The notes under the pieces: model-generated
The model's input: only the letters and a program-made list of their open reading frames with translations
What the model was told of the DNA's origin: nothing
The model's database searches: none
Shown here: positions 55,616 to 63,322 of the stretch, piece after piece
Position numbering within the stretch: position 1 is the stretch's first letter
Layout of the letters: each line of letters begins with the position of its first letter
Assembly: GCA_025350865.1 (NCBI GenBank)
Contig: JANXWZ010000058.1
Span: 1 to 64,000, forward strand
Direction: 5' to 3'
Origin: Rhodanobacteraceae bacterium
GTDB taxonomy: Bacteria; Acidobacteriota; Terriglobia; Terriglobales; Acidobacteriaceae
Length of the DNA: 64,000 bases
Translations under genes and position numbers: made by a program

Positions 55616-56275
55616 TTAGCGTGGAGGCGCGTCCGCTTGCTGCTGGCGCATCTTCTGAAGTCGCTGCAGGTTTTGCTGCAGGCGGGTGTCTGGATCGTTT
55701 GAGGGTTCGGGGGGAGGATGGGCGATAGCTCCAGGACCTAGCGTGGGCTGTTCTTCTGCCGGACGAACGGGCGGGAGCGAATTGTTGGTCGGCTTTGCTG
55801 ATCCTGTAGCGGAGTCGGGCATTGGCGGAGAAGCCCCGCTTGTCCGGCGGGTCAGAACCAACTTGTTCGGCATCCCCCGGTCCGAGACTCCGACCATCAA
55901 GACGTTGTAACCGAGGCCGTCAAGCAACTCCATGAGAACGAGTGGGGGAGGTTTCGGGCCGTAAATGCCGAAAACCCGAGTGTCGGTCAATTGGCCCTCG
56001 ATGATCATGCCACTTTCCTGCGAAATCTTTTCGAAGATCAACCTTAGATTTGAATCGCTGGCAGCGACAGTTAAGAGGCCTGCATTCAACGTGATGGCCG
56101 GAGCCTGGGGCGCCCTCAACGAAGATTGGTTTCTTTGAACCCGGGGGTCTTCTACTAATGGAGAGCCGGATTGGGCCAGCATCGCCGACGCGGCAAAAAG
56201 AAGACCCAGAATCCAAGAAAACGGTGAACCCCGCGACACGAATTCAGGTTGGCAATGAAAAATCTTCTGGGTCAT
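55616..56275 (-). CDS. Secreted STN/secretin-N-like protein
   Basis: 219 residues. Signal peptide (SWILGLLFAASAMLAQS), an STN-like domain at about 60-125 (ITLNAGLLTVAASDSNLRLI, FEKISQESGMIIEG, VLMELLDGLGYNVLMVG) and a disordered Pro-rich C-terminal tail with Gln-rich LQQNLQRLQKMRQQQ. STN domains occur at the front of secretins and TonB receptors; here no pore domain follows. It might be an envelope accessory to EPS export. Start ATG at 56275. Confidence 0.8.
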   Translation of the reverse strand: MTQKIFHCQPEFVSRGSPFSWILGLLFAASAMLAQSGSPLVEDPRVQRNQSSLRAPQAPAITLNAGLLTVAASDSNLRLIFEKISQESGMIIEGQLTDTRVFGIYGPKPPPLVLMELLDGLGYNVLMVGVSDRGMPNKLVLTRRTSGASPPMPDSATGSAKPTNNSLPPVRPAEEQPTLGPGAIAHPPPEPSNDPDTRLQQNLQRLQKMRQQQADAPPR

Positions 56276-56703
56276 GTCATCTCGAAGTCGAGTGAAAAGA
56301 AGGCTTAGCTCGCCCACTCCACAATCTTGCCATTTTCTGACCCCAAGCGCTTTTGATGGGAATGAGTCTGCGAACGGGGAGTAGCGCGACTTTCCATCCC
56401 CCGTGCAAGTGGTGCTGCCTGTGGAAATTTCTGTGGGAAAAACTAAAGTAACCTCCTAAAAACACTAAAGTTTATAGTTTTATTGAGGCCGCCTGAAAAT
56501 CATGCGATTCGCGATGTCGCACCACGCGCAGGACTTAGCTTAGGGATGTTCCACCCCTTGGCCGGAGCGACGAATCTCGTACTAGAAATGCAACCTTTGT
56601 ACCGGTTCTAGCTTCACCGTCTGTACTAAACTCAGCTTAACGGAACGACATGGATTCAAAATCCCAAGCAGCACGGCGGCATTCGGCGCCGAGGACCATC
56701 TCA
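56276..56703. other. AT-richer regulatory stretch between divergent secreted-protein genes
   Basis: 428 bases, noticeably richer in A and T around 56435-56490 (AACTAAAGTAACCTCCTAAA) than the genes. It separates the divergent STN and Ig-like genes and must hold both promoters. I see no ORF, RNA fold or repeat with confidence. Confidence 0.4.
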
Positions 56704-57984
56704 ATGAAGTTTCGCCTTCCTGTTCTGATGTGTTGTGTATCTTTCGCGTTGCCGGCCTGCGCGACTGTCGCCGTTACCTCCCCCACAAACAATTCCGCGG
56801 TTAACTCCATCGTTCCCGTCATTGCAACTTCCACCACATCGTGTGCGCTCGGTGTTGCGGCCAGCGGCATCTACGTGGATCACTCCCTGCAGTACACCGT
56901 GGCCGGAAACGTAGTCAACACTACGGTCAATCTCACCCCTGGAAAACATCTTCTGGTGGTGCAGGAGTGGGATTATTGCGGCGGCGTGTCGAACGCCCCG
57001 CTTAAAGTAACGGTTGCGACGACCGCGGGCGTCACGATAACGGCACCGGTAAGCGGCAGCACCGTCGGGGTGACGGCTGGGTTCGCAGCCAGCGCCAATA
57101 GCACCTGCCCAGCTGGGGTGGCTGCGATGGGCGTGTACCTCAACAGCGCGCTTGTCTACAGGTCCGCAGGAGCTTCTCTGAATGCCTTGATCACTCTAGG
57201 GGTAGGACAGCAGACCGCTGTTGTCCAGGAGTGGGATTTTTGCGGCGGATCGACCGCGACACCCGTTGCGCTCAACGTAACCGGCACGACCATCACCAAC
57301 CTTCAGTCTGCTCCCGGCTGGAATCAGTGGGGTGAACTGCCGCCGATCTACGATATCTGTAATGCCCCCTGCCAAGGCGTGAACTGGTCCATGACGCCTA
57401 ATCAATCGGCTATTTCGACGAGCGGCAACAGCACGAAGTTCACCATCGGCGGGACGACACCTTATGCGGATGTGCTTTGGTCCAATCCTGTGATTGGCCA
57501 GGGCAATGTGCAGGGCCTCACCGACTCGGCACATACCTTGATTCCGACTCTCCACAACTTCGTCCTCGATACAGACGTGTACGTTTCGAACCTCGCGGTT
57601 ACGCAGGATCTCGAATTTGACATCAACATGTATGAGAACGGCGTTGGGATGGAGTGGGGCACAGAGTGCAATCACCTGGCAAATGGCGTGTGGGACATCT
57701 GGAACAACGTCCTTGCCACCTGGGTGCCTACCAGCATTCCGTGTGTGTGGAACGATGCCTCGTGGAACCATGTCACCCTGCAGGTCCGGCGCCTCCCTAA
57801 CGACGACCTTCTTTACCAAACGCTGACGGTGAATGGGGTTGTTAGCCCAATCAATATAACGGTGGCGCCGAAAAAGGTGCCGACGGGCTGGTGGGGCATG
57901 ACGGTCAACTATCAAATGGATGGCGACTACGCCATGCACAACAACACGACCTATCTGGACAAGACCAACTTCACCTACTGGTAG
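56704..57984 (+). CDS. Secreted protein with two Ig-like repeats and a beta-rich C-terminal domain
   Basis: 426 residues. Signal peptide (FRLPVLMCCVSFALPACA), two Ig-like repeats of about 85 residues (VAVTSPTNNSAVNSI and VTITAPVSGSTVG, each ending QEWDYCGG or QEWDFCGG) and a C-terminal domain related to the 53.1-kb protein. Cys pairs in each repeat probably form disulfides. It seems extracellular and may bind polysaccharide. Start ATG at 56704 preferred to the earlier ATG at 56650. A strong terminator follows at 58028. Confidence 0.85.
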   Translation: MKFRLPVLMCCVSFALPACATVAVTSPTNNSAVNSIVPVIATSTTSCALGVAASGIYVDHSLQYTVAGNVVNTTVNLTPGKHLLVVQEWDYCGGVSNAPLKVTVATTAGVTITAPVSGSTVGVTAGFAASANSTCPAGVAAMGVYLNSALVYRSAGASLNALITLGVGQQTAVVQEWDFCGGSTATPVALNVTGTTITNLQSAPGWNQWGELPPIYDICNAPCQGVNWSMTPNQSAISTSGNSTKFTIGGTTPYADVLWSNPVIGQGNVQGLTDSAHTLIPTLHNFVLDTDVYVSNLAVTQDLEFDINMYENGVGMEWGTECNHLANGVWDIWNNVLATWVPTSIPCVWNDASWNHVTLQVRRLPNDDLLYQTLTVNGVVSPINITVAPKKVPTGWWGMTVNYQMDGDYAMHNNTTYLDKTNFTYW

Positions 57985-58720
57985 ATTTCCAAGGACGGAT
58001 AGCTCCGAAATCTGATGGATCAGCATCAAGCCCTGCCGCCTGTTCCCCAGGCGGCAGGGCTTTTCTCTTTTGCTGGACGTAGGCCAGGATTTTTCCGTGC
58101 ACCAGCTCGACTGGCCCTAATGGGATGACGGTCATTCCAGCAGTGTCGGCCAGATCAAGGTAGGCCTTGCGATTGACGTGCAGAAATTCAAGCGAGTACT
58201 CCGGCTTCCTCCGGAACGCCGCATCGGGGTCGGCGTCAAGGACAAAGGCGGCGTCTGGCTTCGGAGTCAAGTGAAGAAGCAGGGCAATGTAAAGGCGGGA
58301 CCAGAAACGGTTGAGAGGGAGGTTTGCGAGTTCGTCGTAGATGTAACGGTCAAAGATAACAACGTCCCTTCCCGCGCAGGAGTTCTCGCGAGAAACCGCT
58401 CGCACCGCGCGACGCAACGAAAGCGTGTCAAGAAAGTAAAAGACCATCCGCGCTGCGGTGACTAATGGAGATTGCACGTCTTTGTCGCGGCGTCGGATGG
58501 GCTGGTCGGGAGAGCCAACACCGCGATCGCCCTTGAATACCTTGTAGCCCACGCCCTCCCGAAGGTTCTTTAAGGCTACAACGTCGTCCCAGAATGTGAT
58601 CAGTTTGTGCCCGTAGCCTGCTCGCTGCAATGCCTGCTGCAGACGAGCAATCTGGGTGCTTTTGCCTGCCCCGTCGATTCCGGAGAAACTGATCAGGAAT
58701 TGCTTGCGGGGTCTGGACAT
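57971..58720 (-). CDS. Thymidylate-kinase-like protein
   Basis: 249 residues. P-loop ISFSGIDGAGKSTQIARLQ at the N-terminus, FDRYIYDELANLPL (DRY-type LID-binding part) and a C-terminal Arg/Lys-rich tail. The fold is TMP-kinase-like, but house-keeping Tmk is usually 200-215 residues; this variant carries inserts and lies in an EPS operon, so it may phosphorylate a nucleotide or sugar precursor for EPS. Its last 14 bases overlap the convergent Ig-like gene. Fourth gene of the flippase operon. Confidence 0.85.
   Translation of the reverse strand: MSRPRKQFLISFSGIDGAGKSTQIARLQQALQRAGYGHKLITFWDDVVALKNLREGVGYKVFKGDRGVGSPDQPIRRRDKDVQSPLVTAARMVFYFLDTLSLRRAVRAVSRENSCAGRDVVIFDRYIYDELANLPLNRFWSRLYIALLLHLTPKPDAAFVLDADPDAAFRRKPEYSLEFLHVNRKAYLDLADTAGMTVIPLGPVELVHGKILAYVQQKRKALPPGEQAAGLDADPSDFGAIRPWKSTSR
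58028..58070 (+). terminator. Rho-independent terminator of the Ig-like gene, inside the TMP-kinase-like gene
   Basis: AAGCCCTGCCGCCTG and CAGGCGGCAGGGCTT form a perfect 15-bp stem with a five-base loop, followed by TTCTCTTTT on the plus strand. It lies 44 bases past the plus-strand stop codon and within the coding end of the minus-strand gene. Confidence 0.9.
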
Positions 58721-58737
58721 GGCACTCCTCGGGTGGG

Positions 58738-59139
58738 CTAGGGACGACTCGACGTAGCGAGTGAAGCGCCAGCGACCGCCCCCACTGCGACGACTGCACC
58801 GACGACGAGTGCGGTTCGCACCGAAAATTTGCGCACTCGTTTTTGCTTTGCGGGAGCGATTGCTGCACCTGACGGTGTCGAGGCCGTCACGCCGTCAATT
58901 TGTGTTTGAGGTGCCGCTGCGGTTCCCAAAGGGATTGCAGTCTGGGTTTGGGGCTGCGCACCCGGTGGTGAGGGTACTGACGGAACCGATTGTTGGCCGG
59001 GCACCGTTGGTTTTGTGTCGCCCGCCGTTTGAGGCGGTGGCGCAGACTGTAGTGGCGCACCTGAAGCGCTGACCGAGTACGTCAGGAGCAGGAACACCAG
59101 AGCCAGCGACAGTGATCTTACCGAGCATTTTTCGTTCAT
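58738..59139 (-). CDS. Small exported Pro/Ala/Gln-rich protein with a C-terminal TM
   Basis: 133 residues. Signal peptide (LSLALVFLLLTYSVSASGA), a Pro/Gln/Thr-rich low-complexity middle and a basic patch KQKRVRKFSVRTA before one hydrophobic segment (LVVGAVVAVGAVAGASLA). It could be anchored at both ends of a flexible periplasmic linker. No family was recognised. It is the third gene of the flippase operon. Confidence 0.75.
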   Translation of the reverse strand: MNEKCSVRSLSLALVFLLLTYSVSASGAPLQSAPPPQTAGDTKPTVPGQQSVPSVPSPPGAQPQTQTAIPLGTAAAPQTQIDGVTASTPSGAAIAPAKQKRVRKFSVRTALVVGAVVAVGAVAGASLATSSRP

Positions 59140-59189
59140 TTGGTCGAGGCTCCATCGTACGTATTCGTGTACGCAAATCGTTGGATGCC

Positions 59190-59582
59190 CTACGCTGCAG
59201 TTTCGGTTTCCAACTGGGCCAATTCCATTGACGAAACCCATGTAGAGGCAACACGGTTCTGATAGCTGGAGACGGCATTCTCGCTCGTGTCGAAGATTTC
59301 GAACAAACGACCTGCGCCGGTCCTGCTTAGTACGGCAAGCACACTCGGCCGGACCTGGGCGAGCCGCACATCACCCTTGTGCTTCATCGCCTCCTCCAGA
59401 CAGCAAAGGAGAATGTCCATCTCAATGCGGCCGACGCTCTCCAACTGCGAGCAATCGAGGACAAAACGCGGGTGGCCATTCTCGTAATACATCTCCATGC
59501 GGCGAAGCAGATCCATCTTGCTGGTGGGGGAGATCCGTGCTGGGAACGGGTGGACGCTTACTGTTCGTTTCGTGGTCGACAT
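59190..59582 (-). CDS. STAS-domain protein without the phosphorylatable serine
   Basis: 130 residues. The fold is STAS (SpoIIAA-like): RFVLDCSQLESVGRIEMDIL and GDVRLAQVRPSVLAVLSRTG followed by LFEIFDTSENAV. In typical antagonists the Asp-Ser-Ser-Gly loop carries the phosphorylated Ser; here the loop reads ESVGRIEMD, with none at that site. It probably acts as a structural partner. It follows the flippase with a 38-base gap on the same strand and may regulate or bind it. Confidence 0.85.
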   Translation of the reverse strand: MSTTKRTVSVHPFPARISPTSKMDLLRRMEMYYENGHPRFVLDCSQLESVGRIEMDILLCCLEEAMKHKGDVRLAQVRPSVLAVLSRTGAGRLFEIFDTSENAVSSYQNRVASTWVSSMELAQLETETAA

Positions 59583-59620
59583 AGTGGCCTTCCTTGGGGG
59601 AGTGAAATTGGTTCAATTCG

Positions 59621-61636
59621 TTATGGAAGCGATGGGGAGTCTTCCGGGTTTGATCGGGAGCGCTCAAACTTCCCTAAAACTTCATTGCCTGGTGGCTGGA
59701 CGAGATGTCGTAACAGATTTCGACCGTAGCGCACCAAATTGAAAAGATTCGTTTTGTACCAGCAACACTGGATCATGTTGGATGACAATCCGCAGATGTA
59801 AGTGAGGCTTTCGACTTTTCCTTCCAACACGGCCGCGACTAAACGGTGGTTGCCGTCAAGCACAGTGAGTGGGTCGGAATCCGTGAGGCCAATGAGAATG
59901 ACCGCGCCCGTATTCAGGACGTCTTCTGACATGACCTCTCGAATGTCTGAAATTTTTTCAACGAAGGGGTCTGCCTTACGCCGCCGTGTCTTGAGCGACT
60001 CTGCCACCTTGGTGATGGAGAAGTTTCCGCGAGCGACACGCGTCCACTGTGCCCGCGGGAAGACACGGATCTGTTTCAAATCCGCATCGCCGATCCTTAC
60101 CTGAAACCATTCTGTGTCTGCTGGCAGTTCCCGCCAAAGTGCACGGTGCCGGAGAGATAAGAGAGCGCGACGGCTGTCGCATTGTGCTTTGCTCTCCATG
60201 TCTGGATTGACCACAAGATCGCGGAAAGACTCGTGATACTCGGTGTACGCCTCATGGGCGAAATCGCTCTTGAGGAACTCGGCGATCACCTCATCCTCGG
60301 TGAGGCGGCGGATCAACCGGAACTGCGGGGGGGCGTTCTCGCCCTGGGTGCCAAGTGTGTCGAGAAGGAAGGGAACAGCGATTCCTACCAGGAAGACGAT
60401 TAGCAGAACAAGCTGGACGAAGATAACCTGCTGAAGCGAGGAATGAAATTTGCAGATCCCGGCAATGAGGGCACCGCTGAAGAGCAATTGATACCAGGTG
60501 GTCCGGGCGATCTTGTATGACATCTCGTAAGTCATGACCACCACGCTCAGGCAGTAGATCAAGGTGGTGACTGCGTAGAGCGACAGGAGGTAGGAGAACC
60601 CGTGTGGTCCGGCGATTTGGAAACTGGCGCCGAAGAGTGTCGTCCAAACCCACGAGGGCGATAGGCGAAGGATGAGAGCGATGGCGGCTCCCACTGCGAG
60701 TACCAGAAGCAGGGCAGTACCTATAAGACGAAGATTCTTTCTCTCCTCGCGCTTGGCTCCGGCGATCACGGGAAACATTCCGTTGACAATGGCTGTAGAG
60801 CATGAAAAGGTGACGCGCCCCACCATGGCGATGGCGGCGTATAAGCCGGCCTCCCCGGGCTCAAAGAAGTGCTTGACCAGGACGATGTCGCAATTGTTGA
60901 TGAGGACCTGCCCACCGAAGAAGATGGCGGCATGGGATACTTCCCGAAAGACTCGCTCGAAGGATAAAGGGTTCGGTTGAGTCCGAATAAGTGTTGGTTT
61001 GATTGCGATGAAGGCAATGGCGACTGCCGCAGCGTTTGCTATAACTACGCCAGTGACTCCGAAGCCAAGCATCACCATGATGACCGAACCGGCCAGCCGG
61101 GCAACGCCTTCCAGAACCAGATTGGCGGCGAGCTGTTTGAAGCCGAAAGCACCTTGTATATACCCGCGTCTTGCGCCCAGCGGGACATAAAAGGCGACTC
61201 CGACTGCCAGAATCACGACAAGCCTTGATTCCGGCAAGTCGAGGTAGTTTGTGATCTGATGCTGCAATGCGATCAGCACGCCGGCCGTCGCTAGTCCACT
61301 CGCCCACGCGGCCCGCTGCAGATCACGGAAAGCCGCGTCGCGTGACGGCGCGTCGTCTAATTTGGCGACCACTTTAGAAGTGACAATCTGGAAAGACAGG
61401 GTGACTGCTGAAATCAGAGTGAGAATCGTGTAGAGAGCATTCGCATTGCCGAAGCCCTTCGGCCCCAGGAAATGAGCGACCGCAACGTTGTATAGGAGAT
61501 TGATGGCAACAGCGAGAGTTGAGCCCGACAACAGGACCATGCTTCCCGAGATAATCCTCGCTTGCAGTCCTCTTTCAACTGTAGGCCCGGTTAACAATAG
61601 ACACCCCTGGAGTCGAGTGGTGGCATTGAAATCCAA
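59621..61636 (-). CDS. Flippase (Wzx/MATE-like) fused to a ParB-like domain
   Basis: 671 residues. About residues 30-435 form a 12-TM polysaccharide flippase (FLGPKGFGNANALYTILT, VFREVSHAAIFFGGQVLINN, LINNCDIVLVKHFFEPGEAG). Residues about 450-670 are soluble and contain a ParB/Srx-type peptide VLDGNHRLVAAVLEGKV, with DVLNTGAVILIGLT just before. This combination is new to me. First gene of a minus-strand operon with STAS, a small anchored protein and a TMP-kinase-like protein. The true start may be somewhat downstream (several Met/Val at 20-33). Confidence 0.9.
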   Translation of the reverse strand: MDFNATTRLQGCLLLTGPTVERGLQARIISGSMVLLSGSTLAVAINLLYNVAVAHFLGPKGFGNANALYTILTLISAVTLSFQIVTSKVVAKLDDAPSRDAAFRDLQRAAWASGLATAGVLIALQHQITNYLDLPESRLVVILAVGVAFYVPLGARRGYIQGAFGFKQLAANLVLEGVARLAGSVIMVMLGFGVTGVVIANAAAVAIAFIAIKPTLIRTQPNPLSFERVFREVSHAAIFFGGQVLINNCDIVLVKHFFEPGEAGLYAAIAMVGRVTFSCSTAIVNGMFPVIAGAKREERKNLRLIGTALLLVLAVGAAIALILRLSPSWVWTTLFGASFQIAGPHGFSYLLSLYAVTTLIYCLSVVVMTYEMSYKIARTTWYQLLFSGALIAGICKFHSSLQQVIFVQLVLLIVFLVGIAVPFLLDTLGTQGENAPPQFRLIRRLTEDEVIAEFLKSDFAHEAYTEYHESFRDLVVNPDMESKAQCDSRRALLSLRHRALWRELPADTEWFQVRIGDADLKQIRVFPRAQWTRVARGNFSITKVAESLKTRRRKADPFVEKISDIREVMSEDVLNTGAVILIGLTDSDPLTVLDGNHRLVAAVLEGKVESLTYICGLSSNMIQCCWYKTNLFNLVRYGRNLLRHLVQPPGNEVLGKFERSRSNPEDSPSLP

Positions 61637-61827
61637 ACTCCCACACTCGAGGCCTTCGGATGCGATGTGGGTTTGTTACGGTTGTGTGATTTCGAACACT
61701 GTTGGGTACAAAACAAAGGCGGCCGAAGGGTTGCCTGACACCTGGATTGTTTTCGGGCTCACTGCCCGCCTTGTGTTCAATTTCCAACTCGTACAACGCA
61801 GACGGTTTCTCAGGCCTCAAACCGAGG

Positions 61828-62784
61828 ATGTCGTTCGTCAAAAGCGTGTTGGCCGTCTCTCTTTTCCTCTTGATCCACGGTTGCGAATTCGGATCAAAGG
61901 CGGTGGACCTCAAATACAAGGCCACAGGCAGCGCTCCCCAGGTGTTGGCGCTGTACGAAGCCTGGTTCGGACAGCCAAAGCATATTTCTGTCGGCTATTC
62001 GACGAACAACGCGGAGACCATCCGAACCCAGATTGCGCAGGCCAGGCAGCTAGGCGTCAGCGGTTTCGTAGTGGACTGGTACGGAAATCGCGACTCCTTC
62101 GTGGATAAGAGCTACGGGGTGATTCAGGAAGTTGCGGCGAAGAACAAATTTACGGTGGCCATGATGTACGACGAGTCGGACACCGACGAAGGTGCGACGG
62201 ATCAGGTGATAGCAGATCTGACCGCCTTCCATGAAAACTACCTCCTTAGCAATTCTCCTGGCCACCAGGCCTACCTGATGTACCAAGGCAGACCAGTGGT
62301 GTTCGTGTTTCCGCACGGGAGTCACACGGATTGGGCTCAGGTTAGGTCGGCGGTCAATCAATGGAGCTCGCCCCCGTGGCTGGTACAGGAGAACCTTCCT
62401 GGGCCGCATCCCGACGCCTTCGACGGGTTCTATCCGTGGGTCAATCCGGGGCCGGACGGATGGGCGGCCGACGGACACAACTGGGGTGACCGGTATCTCG
62501 CGGACTTTTATAAAAATATGGCGGAGAAATACTCCGACAAGATCGTCGTCGGCGGCGCGTGGCCGCAGTTCGATGATCACCGGGCGTCCTGGAGCCTGAA
62601 TCGGCACATATCCGCCCGTTGTGGGCAAACGTACCGCGACACGATGGATCTATGGAAAAAATTCTTTCCCGCGGGGCAGGTCATCCCGTTCATGCTCGTC
62701 CAAACCTGGAACGACTATGAGGAGGGAACCGAAATTGAAAAAGGGATACCCTCTTGTCCGGCCGAGGCACCAAAGCCGCAGTGA
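61828..62784 (+). CDS. GH99-like secreted lipoprotein
   Basis: 318 residues. Lipobox LLIHGC near residue 19 follows a hydrophobic start, so it should be a lipoprotein. The pattern LALYEAWFGQPKHISVGYST, VSGFVVDWYGNRDSF, MMYDESDTDEGATDQ, FDGFYPWVNPGPDGWAADG and FMLVQTWNDYEEGTEIE matches GH99/GH71-like domains (WNDYEEGTEIEKG is typical). Family members cut alpha-mannosides or other glycans; here it may trim the EPS. Start ATG at 61828. Divergent from the flippase. Confidence 0.85.
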   Translation: MSFVKSVLAVSLFLLIHGCEFGSKAVDLKYKATGSAPQVLALYEAWFGQPKHISVGYSTNNAETIRTQIAQARQLGVSGFVVDWYGNRDSFVDKSYGVIQEVAAKNKFTVAMMYDESDTDEGATDQVIADLTAFHENYLLSNSPGHQAYLMYQGRPVVFVFPHGSHTDWAQVRSAVNQWSSPPWLVQENLPGPHPDAFDGFYPWVNPGPDGWAADGHNWGDRYLADFYKNMAEKYSDKIVVGGAWPQFDDHRASWSLNRHISARCGQTYRDTMDLWKKFFPAGQVIPFMLVQTWNDYEEGTEIEKGIPSCPAEAPKPQ

Positions 62785-62827
62785 TGAGTGTGGGGTGCGC
62801 ATTACCGAAATGGGGTCGGAGAAAGTT

Positions 62828-63322
62828 TCAGTTTGAACCCGCCTGGAAGACGCGGACCTGCCACCGTGTTTCCGACGGGGACATAACCACGATGAAACGT
62901 CCATGGACAACGCGTGTGGCAAGCACCGTATCTTTCGACATAACCTTTTCCTCATACTCGACGTTGTCGATCATTTGGATCGAGAGACCTTCGGCGGAGT
63001 AGAAGACCACCTGAAGGTCATGGGAGCGGTCGGTGTAGAGGGTATGGATTCCGCTGCGGCCCTGCGATTCGATAGTCGAACCAAGTTTCTCGCGTGCAGT
63101 TCCGATGAAGTCGCGATCGAGCTTTGCCGCCTGATTCTGGTCCAGCGCTTCCTGCAGACTTCTCCACGATTGAAGATAGTCGCGAACCACTGAGGTTTCG
63201 GTTTGTTTCTCCAGCGGCCGCGAACCCTGCAGGTCGGCTGGGCGGACGCGCACGGCAGGCTCGCCTGCCAGCCCCGGGACGGTAATCATCAGTCCACAGA
63301 CAAGTGCGAGAGTCCTGGTCAT
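62828..63322 (-). CDS. Secreted protein of unknown function
   Basis: 164 residues with a signal peptide (LALVCGLMITVPGLAGE). The mature part has a helix (RDYLQSWRSLQEALDQNQ) and beta-rich C-terminus (GIHTLYTDRSHDLQVVFYS, GRFIVVMSPSETRWQVRVF). No family was recognised. ATG at 63322 overlaps the upstream gene's TGA (ATGA), so both are coupled. Confidence 0.8.
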   Translation of the reverse strand: MTRTLALVCGLMITVPGLAGEPAVRVRPADLQGSRPLEKQTETSVVRDYLQSWRSLQEALDQNQAAKLDRDFIGTAREKLGSTIESQGRSGIHTLYTDRSHDLQVVFYSAEGLSIQMIDNVEYEEKVMSKDTVLATRVVHGRFIVVMSPSETRWQVRVFQAGSN

